A stretch of DNA of 64,000 nucleotides from Rhizobium sp. NXC24 (GTDB lineage: Bacteria > Pseudomonadota > Alphaproteobacteria > Rhizobiales > Rhizobiaceae). A model generated the notes under the pieces. That model saw nothing but the letters and a program-made list of their open reading frames with translations. It was not told the origin of the DNA and searched no databases. The stretch covers positions 372,001 through 436,000 of the forward strand of contig NZ_CP024314.1 of the NCBI RefSeq assembly GCF_002944315.1, in the 5' to 3' direction. This document shows positions 28,408-37,812 of the stretch, in pieces. Numbering within the stretch: the first letter of the stretch is position 1; each line of letters opens with the position of its first letter. The position numbers and the translations under genes were made by a program.

Positions 28408-29456
28408 TCGCCGATGACCAATCCGACCGCCACTCCGCCAAGCTGCTTGTCATCGAGGCGGATGGCACGATGCGCGACATGCCGCGCAGCAAGCTCGCGG
28501 CGCTGTTCAATCCCGGCGATCTTGTTGTCGCCAATGATGCCGCGACCTTGCCTGCCAGCTTGCACGGAATCCATGCGCCAAGCGGGAAGGCGGTCGAGAT
28601 CCGCCTCGCCGGCTGGCTATCACCTCCCGATCCTACTCGCTTCGTGGCAATCGCCTTCGGCTCGGGCGATCATCGGGCACGCACGGAAGACCGGCCGGCA
28701 CCGCCACCGCTGTCGCCGGGCGATCAGCTTCGGCTCGGCCCGCTCGAGGTCGTCATAGAGCGCCTTTTCGACCATCCTCGCCTTCTTGAACTGCGTTTCC
28801 TCAGCAACCAAGCGGCGGTGTTTGCCGGTCTGGCGCAATATGGCCGGCCGATCCAATATGCGCATGTTCCCGAACCGTTGGCGCTGTGGGATGTATGGAC
28901 GAAGATTGCAGCCCGACCGCTCGCCTTCGAGGCGCCGTCGGCAGGCTTTGCGCTCGACTGGCGCACGCTTCAGGCATGGCGCCGGCGCGACATTGGCTTC
29001 GCGTCGCTCACGCATGCTGCGGGCATTTCCTCGACCGGCGATCCCGCACTCGACTCACGTCTTCCCTTCGACGAGCCTTACAGCATCCCCGAGCGCACCG
29101 CAGAGCAGATCGCGCGGGCGAAGCTCCAGGGCAGGCGCATCATCGCGATCGGCACGAGCGTCGTGCGCGCCCTCGAGGCGGCGGCCAATCCCGACGGCAG
29201 CGTTCGCGCCGGAAATGGCGTTGCGACGGGGCGCATCGCCCAGGGCACGCCGCTCCGCGTGGTCGATACGATTTTGACGGGCGTCCACCAGCCCGGCGAA
29301 AGCCATTTCGAGCTTCTGCGCGCCTTTGCCGATGATGCCCTGCTCGCAAAGGCCTCCGCAGTGCTTACCGTGGGGCGGTATCGCACGCATGAATTCGGTG
29401 ATTCCGTGCTGTATAATTTATCAACCGCCGCTGCGGCCGGCTCGGACAGCACCTGA
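28404..29456 (+). CDS. QueA-like S-adenosylmethionine:tRNA ribosyltransferase-isomerase domain protein
   Basis: 350 residues. Segments of the QueA fold are visible: FNPGDLVVANDAATLPASL, FDHPRLLELRF, YGRPIQYAHVPEPLALWDVW, IAIGTSVVRALEA and LLRAFADDALL. It differs from housekeeping QueA (for example no exact PYI and a poorly conserved N-terminus) and no tgt, queC-F or secDF genes are close. Coupled to a SoxR-controlled SDR, it may be a paralogue with a different substrate. Catalysis on tRNA is only one possibility. Confidence 0.75.
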   Translation: MIADDQSDRHSAKLLVIEADGTMRDMPRSKLAALFNPGDLVVANDAATLPASLHGIHAPSGKAVEIRLAGWLSPPDPTRFVAIAFGSGDHRARTEDRPAPPPLSPGDQLRLGPLEVVIERLFDHPRLLELRFLSNQAAVFAGLAQYGRPIQYAHVPEPLALWDVWTKIAARPLAFEAPSAGFALDWRTLQAWRRRDIGFASLTHAAGISSTGDPALDSRLPFDEPYSIPERTAEQIARAKLQGRRIIAIGTSVVRALEAAANPDGSVRAGNGVATGRIAQGTPLRVVDTILTGVHQPGESHFELLRAFADDALLAKASAVLTVGRYRTHEFGDSVLYNLSTAAAAGSDST

Positions 29457-29521
29457 AGCGCTCACGACGAAGCCCGGGGAGATCGCCATGATCCTCGGGC
29501 ATTCCTGCTGTAAAACGATGT

Positions 29522-30973
29522 TCAGCGCCAGAACTTCTTCGCGTCCAGCACCTCGTCAAGCGAAACCTGCGCGTCGTCTATCAGCACATCCTTGTCCGCA
29601 TGGGAAATAACACTGTCGGCAGCCGGATGGTTGGTCAGACCATGCTTGCTCAGTACGTTGGGCCCGGTTGCAAGATCGTTCAGCAATCCAAGATGGTCCT
29701 GAAGCCTCCCCATTGCGCCGATAAAACGCCGGTGAAGGCGCACGCCGCGCTTGTTGTCGAACAGTGACCCGAAGAACTCGGCCGCATAGCGCAGCTTCTT
29801 CGCGTCCTTGCGAGCCTCGTGGCGTTGACGATCGTCGACCTTGGCGAGCGCCTGCCCGTGCTTCTTCAGCTTCTTGCGCATTCGGTTGAGCGCCATTTCG
29901 GCAAACTCCAACGCCGACAGGCCCCGCACGTCCTCAGTCTCGGGAAGCGAAAGATATTCGCCGCACCGAAGCCATTCGTTAAAATCCAGCATGAGCGCGC
30001 GGGCACGACTGGAGTTCAATCCCTCAACCACGTCGTCGTATGCAGCCTCCCGGGCATCCGTCAGCCGGCCCCGCAGGTCCGGGTCCGTCGCCTTTGTCAG
30101 CAGCACATCCAGATTGCGCGCCTCTCCGAGGACTCCGGCCAGCCAGCGCAGCTCGTCCTTCAGTCGTTGCGGCTCATCGCCCGGAAGCATTCGCTTGAAC
30201 AGCGAGAAGTCGGAGCGCAGGCGACGCAGCCCTACGCGGGCCTGGTGCAGCGTTTCAGCATTTCGCTGCCGCAGCAGGACATCCTCGTTCAAACGAAATT
30301 GCCGGAAGCACGAGGCGGCAATTGTTTGAAAGGCATCGGATGCGTGCATATTCTGATCGAGGCGAATGTCCTCCGCCTTGAAAACGGACTTCTGCTGCTC
30401 GATCAGCGCGAAGCCCCTTTCCGCCTTGGAGCGAACGCCAAAACGAATGGGCGCGACCGCTTCGATCTTGCGTGCGAATACGAATAGGTCCTTCTGATTG
30501 CCATCCTTCAGCTCAAGCTCGGCTTCCCGCACGGCGGTGTTCCGGTCACCAGAGACGACCGATCCCTGGTCGATGACCACCTCAATCAGGGAACCGTTTT
30601 CCTTCACGGTCCAAACGCGCCTCTCGATTTCCACGTTGAAGGCGGGCGACACAGCAAGTTCCTCACCGAACTCGGTTTTGAGCGGATTGGAATCGTCGAC
30701 GACCGGCTTGTCCCCTTCGATGGGCGTCTCCCATTCCGAACGGGCAAAAAGAGATTGGCTCTGGCCCACCGCTTTCACGGTCTGGACATGAACATCGCCG
30801 GTCTGACGGACACGGAGGGTGAACCCGTTCTGAAAAAGCTTGTGATCGTCGGTGTCAAAATAGGTTGAAGTTTGTTTCAGGACCTTTTCAGGGTTGGTAA
30901 GGGGGGTGAACCGCGACAGCCGTTTTGCGGCTTCCGTGGAAAGCTCAAGCTTCAGTTCGACTTCGGGTGACAT
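29522..30973 (-). CDS. CYTH-CHAD domain protein (inorganic triphosphatase type)
   Basis: 483 residues from the ATG with GGAGGT upstream. The N-terminal CYTH domain begins with VELKLEL (ExExK-type metal/phosphate signature) and contains YFDTDD and LRVRQTGD. The C-terminal CHAD half (about 200-483) is helical and rich in conserved His/Arg (LHQARVGLRRLRSDFSLFKRML, RHEARKDAKKLRYAAEFF). The family hydrolyses triphosphate, and CHAD domains bind polyphosphate. Stand-alone gene. Confidence 0.88.
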   Translation of the reverse strand: MSPEVELKLELSTEAAKRLSRFTPLTNPEKVLKQTSTYFDTDDHKLFQNGFTLRVRQTGDVHVQTVKAVGQSQSLFARSEWETPIEGDKPVVDDSNPLKTEFGEELAVSPAFNVEIERRVWTVKENGSLIEVVIDQGSVVSGDRNTAVREAELELKDGNQKDLFVFARKIEAVAPIRFGVRSKAERGFALIEQQKSVFKAEDIRLDQNMHASDAFQTIAASCFRQFRLNEDVLLRQRNAETLHQARVGLRRLRSDFSLFKRMLPGDEPQRLKDELRWLAGVLGEARNLDVLLTKATDPDLRGRLTDAREAAYDDVVEGLNSSRARALMLDFNEWLRCGEYLSLPETEDVRGLSALEFAEMALNRMRKKLKKHGQALAKVDDRQRHEARKDAKKLRYAAEFFGSLFDNKRGVRLHRRFIGAMGRLQDHLGLLNDLATGPNVLSKHGLTNHPAADSVISHADKDVLIDDAQVSLDEVLDAKKFWR

Positions 30974-31187
30974 CGAAGACCTCCGGCGCGTACGCGTATT
31001 AGACCACCCCATAAGACATTATAACGCCTCAAGGGTCTGATGGTTCGGTCCAATCACCCCCTGTGAAACAATAATGATGTCAGCCTGCGACATGGGTTTG
31101 CGGATGCCTGCGCGAGAGGTCGCTTCGGCGGTATGGGCTCGCCTCGCCACTATCATCTTCGCCGGCGGCGCAGATAAAATTCGCGTC

Positions 31188-32540
31188 TCATTCGGCCCCG
31201 GCACTCCATTCCCGGTAGGCCAGATGGAGCTTCGCTCCGATCGTGGTCAGCGGCTGCGGCGGCAGCGCAACCGGTGCTGCCAGGCGATTATAGACACGGC
31301 CGAGTTCGGACTCGTGCCCGAGCACGCGCTCGGCCGCGGCGATGCCGGCAGCGGTCGAATTCGACGCGCCGAGGCCGTTGCAGCCGCAGGCTGCGAAGAC
31401 ACCTCGTTCGATTTCGCCGAAGGCCGGCACATGGTTCCGCGTCAGCGCCATCGCGCCTCCCCAGCGATGCTGCATGCCGACGCCGGCAAGCGTGGGGAAA
31501 CGATGTGAGAACTTGCCGTCATGCAGGCGGCCGGCGCTGCGGATCGCGGCATCGCTGATCTCAATGCTCGGATTGTAGCTGTAGCGCGAACGTATCAGGA
31601 TGCGGTCGCCGCCGCGGGTATTGATGCGCCGCACCGTCGTTCCCATCGGAAGCGCAGGTGTCGCCGCCCACTTTCTTTCTCCGCCTAGCCTTGCCGGATC
31701 GAATTCCTCCGTCAGCGATGCATAGGTGAAGACGTGAAGGAGGCGTCCGCGGAAAAAGCCGAAGCTTTCCGCATGGCCATTATTGGCCATGATGATCCTG
31801 CCCGCCTGCACCGAGCCCTTCGGCGTTTTCACCAGCCAGCCGCCGCCGAAGCGCTCGAAGGAAAGAGCAGGTGTCTGCTCGAAAAGCCTCACCGGCTCCT
31901 TCAGACAGTTGGCCACCCCGCGGATATAAGCGGCCGGCTGGATGATGATCGTGCCGGGCGAGAACAGGCCGGAGGTGAAGGCCTTCGATCCCGTCACCGC
32001 CTCGATCTCGCTGGCTTTGAGGAGCCGATGGGCTTCGCCCATCTTCGAAAGCTGCAGCGAATAGGCTTCGAGATGCTTGTCGCCTTCGGCGCTCATCGCG
32101 ACGCTGTAGCGGCCGCAGGGATCGAACAGCTCCTGTCCCCAGCCGTTCTCTACAGCGAGTTTGGTCGCGAGCGCGATTGCCGAACGCTGTAGGAGCACGG
32201 AGTCGCGGAACTTGCCCTCCGACTCGCCGCTGAAATCGTTCGAGGAGACCTCGTGCGGAAGATCGATGATGAAGCCGGAATTGGCGCCGGCCGGACCTTC
32301 GCCGACGATACCCGCTTCGAGAGCGGCCACCCGGACGGTCGGGTCGAGCTGCGAGAGGCGGTGCGCGGCCGACAGGCCGGCAAAGCCGCCGCCGATGATC
32401 GCGACGTCGACGCTGATCGCTTCGCCCAAGGCCGGGCGCGGCGTGCGCGGCGGAAGTGTCGCCACCCATCCCGACACGCCCGTGCGTTTGGGAAGCTTCG
32501 ATGCGACGAAGACGTTCTTTGCGGCCTTGGTCACGGTCAA
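31188..32540 (-). CDS. FAD-dependent amine/amino-acid oxidase (DAO family)
   Basis: 450 residues. VDVAIIGGGFAGLSAAHRL (residues 44-62) is the FAD-binding Rossmann motif and GPAGANSGF the flavin-contact segment. The C-terminal GCNGLGASNSTAAG is typical of the gamma-glutamylputrescine oxidase/OrdL branch. It would oxidise a secondary or primary amine to an imine. It overlaps the DHDPS-family gene by 4 bp and is in a locus with a Rieske demethylase. Confidence 0.85.
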   Translation of the reverse strand: MTVTKAAKNVFVASKLPKRTGVSGWVATLPPRTPRPALGEAISVDVAIIGGGFAGLSAAHRLSQLDPTVRVAALEAGIVGEGPAGANSGFIIDLPHEVSSNDFSGESEGKFRDSVLLQRSAIALATKLAVENGWGQELFDPCGRYSVAMSAEGDKHLEAYSLQLSKMGEAHRLLKASEIEAVTGSKAFTSGLFSPGTIIIQPAAYIRGVANCLKEPVRLFEQTPALSFERFGGGWLVKTPKGSVQAGRIIMANNGHAESFGFFRGRLLHVFTYASLTEEFDPARLGGERKWAATPALPMGTTVRRINTRGGDRILIRSRYSYNPSIEISDAAIRSAGRLHDGKFSHRFPTLAGVGMQHRWGGAMALTRNHVPAFGEIERGVFAACGCNGLGASNSTAAGIAAAERVLGHESELGRVYNRLAAPVALPPQPLTTIGAKLHLAYREWSAGAE

Positions 32541-33424
32541 ATCGCTTCCCGCTCCATGAGCGCTTCGAGGGAGCGGCGGAGAGCGGGAAGCTTTTCCGGA
32601 GCAAGCGCGCGCAGCGGCTTACGCGGTACTCCCGCCCCGTAACCGGTCAGTTCGGCGGCCGCATAGACGGACTGCACGTAGTCTCCTTCCCAGATCAGCC
32701 CCATAGACGGCTCCAGGATCTTCCAGAGCTCACGGACCTCGTCCCACTTGCGCTCGGCGGCTGCCTCGACGAGGGCGACGGAGGTTCGTGGAGCGAAGTT
32801 CGCGCCACCCCAGATCAAACCGTCACATCCCGCATAGAGCGCATAGGGAACGAGAGGGTCGGCGCCGTTCATCACGAACCGGCCGGTACGAATGAGTGCC
32901 GCCTGCTTTCCAAGATCGCCGCTGCTGTCCTTGACGGCACAGAATCCGGGAATTTCGTTCAGCTTCTCCAGAAGTTCGGGCGTGATCGCAACACCGACCG
33001 CCTGCGGTACGTTGTAACCGATGACCGGCAGACCCGCCTTCGCAACCTCGCTGTAGAAATCAAGGATTCCCTGATCGTCCGTCGGTCCTTCGAAGAAAGG
33101 TGGAAGAACCATGACGCCTTCGGCACCGGCATCGCGGGCGCGCACCGTGCGCTCGACCACGTCCTCCACCAGGAGAGCCGATGTCTGAGCGATCACCTTC
33201 GCCCGACCGTTGACGATGCGCGCACCGCGCCTGACGAGCTCCTCCGATTCCTCCTTGGAAAGATAGACATGCATCCCGGTGCCGGAGCTGAACAGGAAGC
33301 TCCTGACGCCGGCTGCAAGGTAGCGCTCGACATTGTGTTCGAGACGCCCGTAGTCGATGCGGCCGGCATCGTCGAAGGGAGTGGCGATGGCAAGGTTCAA
33401 GCCTGGAAACTGAAAGTCAGACAT
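32537..33424 (-). CDS. Dihydrodipicolinate synthase-family aldolase/deaminase
   Basis: 295 residues from an internal ATG that gives the usual family length; an upstream start at 33532 adds 36 non-conserved residues. The Schiff-base lysine lies in FCAVKDSSGD, the Tyr in VIGYNVPQ and the carboxylate-binding loop in SSGTG. DapA is unlikely because of context. Family members in amino-acid catabolism include the pyrroline-4-hydroxy-2-carboxylate deaminase of hydroxyproline breakdown, which would match a neighbouring FAD oxidase, but this is inference. Confidence 0.83.
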   Translation of the reverse strand: MSDFQFPGLNLAIATPFDDAGRIDYGRLEHNVERYLAAGVRSFLFSSGTGMHVYLSKEESEELVRRGARIVNGRAKVIAQTSALLVEDVVERTVRARDAGAEGVMVLPPFFEGPTDDQGILDFYSEVAKAGLPVIGYNVPQAVGVAITPELLEKLNEIPGFCAVKDSSGDLGKQAALIRTGRFVMNGADPLVPYALYAGCDGLIWGGANFAPRTSVALVEAAAERKWDEVRELWKILEPSMGLIWEGDYVQSVYAAAELTGYGAGVPRKPLRALAPEKLPALRRSLEALMEREAI

Positions 33425-33577
33425 TCTTGTTATGTCCCCGAGGTTAGGTGCCGAAAGGTCGAGGCATTTGGCAGGCAACAAAGGGCTCGTCTTTACCCGG
33501 CTATGTTCCTGCTTGCTTGAAAGTTCGCTCATCTGCCTCTCCAGCGATGGTTTTGGTTTGTTCTTCGAGATGCCGCC

Positions 33578-34288
33578 CTAGAGGGTCGGCGTTTCCATAC
33601 CCTCCGGGGCCGCATACATGGCCATGTTTCGTCGAGAGAGTTCGATGTGCAGGCGCGCCAGCTCGGCCGAGGCATCGGCGTCGTGTCGTTCGATGGCCTC
33701 GATCATTTCGTCATGCTGCCGGGATGCAAGCTCCAGTTCTTCCTGCATGCGCGGCGTGTTCGGATGCTTGTAGAAGATCTTCCCGATACGGGCGTGGTCG
33801 ATCTGCAGGCGCCGGAGACTGGGAACGAGATAGACGTTGTGCGCCATCTCGCCTATCTGTCGGTGGAACTGGTCGTTATAGAAGACGCGACCCTCGGCGT
33901 CGCAATTGTCGACCGCCTTCTGAAAGGTTCGCTGAATCTGCTTCAGAGCGCCGAGTTCTGCCCGAGTACGGTTCTCGGCCGCCAGCCTATTCGCGGTGAT
34001 GTAGATCATCGGCGCCATCAGAAAGTAGTCACGCAACGACTGGTAGCTCATCGAGCTGACCCGCGCGGCCCGGTTCGCTTCCAACTCGATGTAACCTTCG
34101 CCAGCCATCTGGCGCATCAGCTCCCGAACCGGCGGGCGGGATAGGCCGAACTCCTCGCTCAGCGCCACTTCGTCCAGAACTGAGCCAGGCGGCAATTCCA
34201 TGGTGAGGATCCGTCTGCGCAGGGCAAGGCTAAGGCTGGCCTTCCGGTCGGGGCTCGCGATGTCGGTCGTCATATCATCGTCGCTCAT
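33578..34288 (-). CDS. GntR/FadR-family transcriptional regulator
   Basis: 236 residues. The N-terminal winged helix (LRRRILTMELPPGSVLDEVALSEEFGLSRPPVRELMRQMAGEGYI) is followed by the all-helical FCD ligand domain with HRQIGEMAHN and the C-terminal HDEMIEAIERHDADAS. It lies between the lyase and the reductase genes on the same strand and probably controls the locus. Three tandem 11-bp repeats precede its start. Confidence 0.9.
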   Translation of the reverse strand: MSDDDMTTDIASPDRKASLSLALRRRILTMELPPGSVLDEVALSEEFGLSRPPVRELMRQMAGEGYIELEANRAARVSSMSYQSLRDYFLMAPMIYITANRLAAENRTRAELGALKQIQRTFQKAVDNCDAEGRVFYNDQFHRQIGEMAHNVYLVPSLRRLQIDHARIGKIFYKHPNTPRMQEELELASRQHDEMIEAIERHDADASAELARLHIELSRRNMAMYAAPEGMETPTL

Positions 34289-34625
34289 GTCATTATCCTT
34301 TTAGAAGACATTAAGTAGACATAAGATAGACGTCAAGTCTTTCGTGGAGATTGCAATGCCTTTCGTGCCCGTTTAAGCGGCCTGACGCGAGAGATTCGAG
34401 AATTAGGGAGCGTAGACTTGGAGCGTTGCCCACATCAGGACGGCAAGCGGCCGCGGCCGCCAAAACACCCTCGGGAACGAGAAGGCGCTTTGGCAGCCGA
34501 CGTCCATCGCTGCCCCATCATTGATGCCTTGATGTGCGTCGGAAGGCGCGCCCCCAGCGCTTCAGACGGATCCTCTGGCAACCGAAACAGAGGTAGCGAT
34601 GCCGGCGTCACCTAAAGCGACTGGT
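34289..34625. other. Gap between GntR gene and reductase gene
   Basis: 337 bp. Its first 50 bp hold three tandem repeats upstream of the GntR gene. The remainder has short open frames with no ribosome site or recognised motif. Confidence 0.45.
34306..34338. promoter_or_regulatory. Three tandem 11-bp repeats upstream of the GntR gene
   Basis: AGACATTAAGT, AGACATAAGAT and AGACGTCAAGT follow each other without spacing, starting 18 bp before the GntR-family start codon. One repeat per helical turn would place bound proteins on one face of the DNA. Position suggests autoregulation; no experimental motif was matched. Confidence 0.45.
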
Positions 34626-35711
34626 TTATCGCTCTATGACGAGATCGCTCAGAGGCTTGGAGCAGCAGGGAAGAAACAGTCCCGCGTCGATCTCGCGCTG
34701 GCGGATACCACCATTGTGTTTCATATCCACGGAGCCCGAGACCAGCTTCGACTTGCAGGTGCCGCAGACACCGTTGGCGCAGGAGGAGGGAATCCTTACG
34801 CCGGCTTTCTTCGCGCAGCTCAATATCGTCTGCTCGTCGGCCACCTCGATCTTGCGTGCCTGCTTCGAGAACTCGACCTGATATACCTTTCCAATCGGCA
34901 CTTCCGGCGCGGCGATCTCGTTTTCGTCTATCACCGCGGCGTCAAAGCTCTCCTCGATATAGCTCGACGAAGGTACTCCGAGATCCCCGGCGATCGTGCG
35001 GGCCGCGGCCATAAAGGGCGCGGGGCCGCAGCACATTACGGTCCGTCCGGCGATGTCCGGAACGGCAAGCTTCATGAATTCGGCGGAGATCCGGCCCGTC
35101 AGGCCGGACCAGGACGGCTCGCCGGTCACGACCTCTGGAAGGAAATGCAGCCTGACGGTCTTCATCCTTACGGCAAGGTTCGAAAGCTCTTCGCGAAAGA
35201 TGAGATCCCGCGGGGTGCGTGCCGCGTGCATGAAGACGATATCGGTGGGGCGGCATGTGTCGCCGCAATCCCGAAGGATGGACATGACCGGAGTGATGCC
35301 CGAGCCGCCGGATAGCAGCAGGAACTTCCTGGCTGTGCTGGGGCGAACGAAGTGCCCCAGCGGCCCCTGCGCCTTGACGGTGGTTCCGACGGCCATGTTG
35401 TCGTGAAGCCAGTTCGAAACCTTGCCGTTCGCAACCCGCTTCACCGTTACGGTGAACGCGTTTGTCCGCTGCGGCGAGGACGAGATGCTGTAACAGCGGC
35501 TTTCGGTCTCCGCACCCATGGCAAAGTCGAAAAGAAAGTACTGACCCGCCTGGAAGGCGAAATGCTTTCCCGCAGGGGACGCAAACGTGAAACTCTTCAC
35601 GTCATGCGTCTCCTGATGAACGTCGAGGCACACGAGCGTGTCGTCGCGCTCGCTATCCCAGAACTCCGCTCTCTGCGGAGCCAACGAAGTCTGCATCGCG
35701 TTAGTATCCAT
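34626..35711 (-). CDS. Rieske-oxygenase reductase (FNR-ferredoxin fusion)
   Basis: 361 residues. FAD domain with RCYSISSSP, NAD domain with LLSGGSGITPVMSIL and CCGPAPFM, and a C-terminal plant-type [2Fe-2S] ferredoxin with CANGVCGTCKSK and a final Cys in LPCCSKP. It passes electrons from NAD(P)H to the oxygenase encoded just upstream; its ATG overlaps that gene's stop by 11 bp. Composition and pairing resemble the glycine-betaine monooxygenase reductase GbcB and carnitine/stachydrine demethylase reductases. Confidence 0.9.
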   Translation of the reverse strand: MDTNAMQTSLAPQRAEFWDSERDDTLVCLDVHQETHDVKSFTFASPAGKHFAFQAGQYFLFDFAMGAETESRCYSISSSPQRTNAFTVTVKRVANGKVSNWLHDNMAVGTTVKAQGPLGHFVRPSTARKFLLLSGGSGITPVMSILRDCGDTCRPTDIVFMHAARTPRDLIFREELSNLAVRMKTVRLHFLPEVVTGEPSWSGLTGRISAEFMKLAVPDIAGRTVMCCGPAPFMAAARTIAGDLGVPSSSYIEESFDAAVIDENEIAAPEVPIGKVYQVEFSKQARKIEVADEQTILSCAKKAGVRIPSSCANGVCGTCKSKLVSGSVDMKHNGGIRQREIDAGLFLPCCSKPLSDLVIER

Positions 35712-36954
35712 TTGCGCGCATCCGATCGATGTACCAGGTTGCGAATTTGTCGAGGGTGGTCTCCGAGAAGCGCGAGTAGGGGCCGGGAAGATAGGCCGGA
35801 TCAAGAGCGCCTGCATGCGCCCTGCCTACGAGTTCGGAGTCCTGATCGGTCGTTGCGATCCAGACGTCGGTCAGCTTCTGCAGATCGTAATCCACACCCT
35901 CGATGGCATCCTTGTGAACCAGCCACTTGGTGCGAACCAGCGTCTTTCCGGCCGAAAGCGGAATGACGATAGACACGACGGCGTGGTCACCCATGAAGTG
36001 GTTCCAGCTATTGTGACCCCAGAGATGGGTGTCGCCGAGATCCTTTCGCGTCATGCTGCCGAGCAGCTTCGAGCACGCAGCCGTCGCGTCAGGCGTCTGG
36101 GATTCGCCGGCGCCGGCGATGATGAGGCGCTGGGTTCTGAAGTTGGTGGCGCAGTCCACGAGCTGTTCGACGGCGGCGGACGGAAAACCGTCTGCTTCCC
36201 AGCTTCTGGTGCGTTCGGCATAGAGCGCTTCGTGCTGTCTGGCCTCCTCCAGATCTTCCGGGCTCAACGCCTCTGGATCGAAGCCGAAGTCGAGATCGAC
36301 GAACGACACGCACAGCTCCGGATGGTTGGCGGAGCAGTGATAGCACTCGCGATTGTTTTCCATCGTGAGCTTCCAGTTGCCGTTCTCAATGACGTCAGTC
36401 TGGTGGGCCACCTTCGCATTGCGGATATCGTATGGAGCCAGGCGCTCGGTCATAACCTGCTCGAGCCGGTCGATGTCTTCGGGAGGATTGTCGGAAAGGC
36501 AGGCGTAGATCAGTCCGCCGATCGACTTGAAGTTCACCGGTCGGAGGCTCTTGCAGCTCTTGTCGAAGTCGATGCCCATATGGGGCGCGTGCGCTAGCGT
36601 GCCGTCGAGCTCATAGGTCCATTGATGGTAGGGACAGACCAGCTTCGAAATGACCGTCGATCCTGCGTCCAGGATACGGGCGCCGCGATGGCGGCAGACG
36701 TTGTGGACGACGCGGATCTGGTTGTCGTCGTCACGCAGAATGATCAGGCTGCTGTTGCCGATGTCGACGACCGTAGCGTCGCCCGGTTCCGGAACGTCGC
36801 AGTCGAGGCCGATGCAGATCCAATGCTTCCTGAAAAAGACATCGAGGTCAGCCTCGAAGACATCGTCTCTAATGTAGAGTCCGGCGGGAAGCGAATGACC
36901 GTCGGCGCGGCTGTCGAGCAGCGAGGAAATCGACGAAGCGAATGTCTGTAGCAT
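35701..36954 (-). CDS. Rieske non-haem iron oxygenase (quaternary-amine demethylase-like)
   Basis: 417 residues. The Rieske cluster motif is CRHRGAR...CPYHQW (about residues 87-111), and the mononuclear iron site includes ENNRECYHCSANHPE. Length and sequence resemble GbcA (glycine betaine to dimethylglycine) and the stachydrine demethylase Stc2. With the FAD oxidase and DHDPS-type lyase nearby, a betaine of proline or hydroxyproline is a possible substrate. Glycine betaine is the alternative. Confidence 0.85.
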   Translation of the reverse strand: MLQTFASSISSLLDSRADGHSLPAGLYIRDDVFEADLDVFFRKHWICIGLDCDVPEPGDATVVDIGNSSLIILRDDDNQIRVVHNVCRHRGARILDAGSTVISKLVCPYHQWTYELDGTLAHAPHMGIDFDKSCKSLRPVNFKSIGGLIYACLSDNPPEDIDRLEQVMTERLAPYDIRNAKVAHQTDVIENGNWKLTMENNRECYHCSANHPELCVSFVDLDFGFDPEALSPEDLEEARQHEALYAERTRSWEADGFPSAAVEQLVDCATNFRTQRLIIAGAGESQTPDATAACSKLLGSMTRKDLGDTHLWGHNSWNHFMGDHAVVSIVIPLSAGKTLVRTKWLVHKDAIEGVDYDLQKLTDVWIATTDQDSELVGRAHAGALDPAYLPGPYSRFSETTLDKFATWYIDRMRANGY

Positions 36955-37226
36955 GAACTGACCTCATGAATTTGATGTCCAATTCTTCGCCCAACTGGCC
37001 GACCCTTCAACGGCATAAATTTGCTGCTTTCGCATAACTTATAGTAATGTCAAAAGGAGCGACGGTACGTCGTCGTGAGAGCTCACGATGCAGGGCTCTT
37101 GCAATTCATTGAGTGGCTTAAAAACGGAGGCTGCGGGCCTGGGACCAGATGACACGGATCTGCGGGAGATAGCGGCTCTGTCAGAGATTCCCGTAGGCGC
37201 GAGATGCCGAGAGCTGATCTTCCGGC

Positions 37227-37811
37227 CTATTTGTAAGTGATCTTGTCGCTGGCTCTTGGACGATTGAAGAAATAGCGGTCGAAGCTATAGCCGTCCGTGC
37301 CGGTAAAAGTAGCAAAGAAGGCCGAGACGGGGGTTGTAAATGTATATTTCACCCGCGTCAGCACGACCTGCACGCCGTCTTCCTGTATCTGCGATGGTAT
37401 CGTGACTGAGCTTGCCACGCCGGAGCTAAGGGCGGACGTATTGAACGCGGCAGACCAGTTGACCGTCGCGCTGCCAGTGCTGCTGATATCGTTCACTGAG
37501 ACCGTGATCGTCAGCCCTGTGGTGTCATAAGGCTGCAGGATGAAGCTTGCGCCGGTAAGAAGCTTTGCGACGTCGGACTGTGTCCAGGTGCCCTGCTGCG
37601 AAATCATATCGCCCGTGGTGGAGGCAATCTCGTCTATTTTCCGGCTGACCGTGAGCGCATGGCCAAGATCGACGGCGCCAAACAGGAGAGCTGTCAGGAG
37701 CGGCAACAGGAGAGCGAATTCCACGCCCGAAGCACCCGACCGATCGCGTGCCAGATAACGAACAGAGAATTTGGTCAACCGGCGAAAGGACAGGTTCCGT
37801 TTCGGGATCAT
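37227..37811 (-). CDS. TadE/TadG-like pseudopilin-type protein
   Basis: 194 residues from an ATG just after the preceding gene's stop. The N-terminal basic stretch, SGASGVEFALLLPLLTALLFGAVDLGHAL, is the TadE membrane/prepilin-like signature with the conserved Glu. The remainder is Ser/Thr-rich and extracytoplasmic. Last of three related genes in one unit. Confidence 0.8.
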   Translation of the reverse strand: MIPKRNLSFRRLTKFSVRYLARDRSGASGVEFALLLPLLTALLFGAVDLGHALTVSRKIDEIASTTGDMISQQGTWTQSDVAKLLTGASFILQPYDTTGLTITVSVNDISSTGSATVNWSAAFNTSALSSGVASSVTIPSQIQEDGVQVVLTRVKYTFTTPVSAFFATFTGTDGYSFDRYFFNRPRASDKITYK

Positions 37812-37812
37812 G

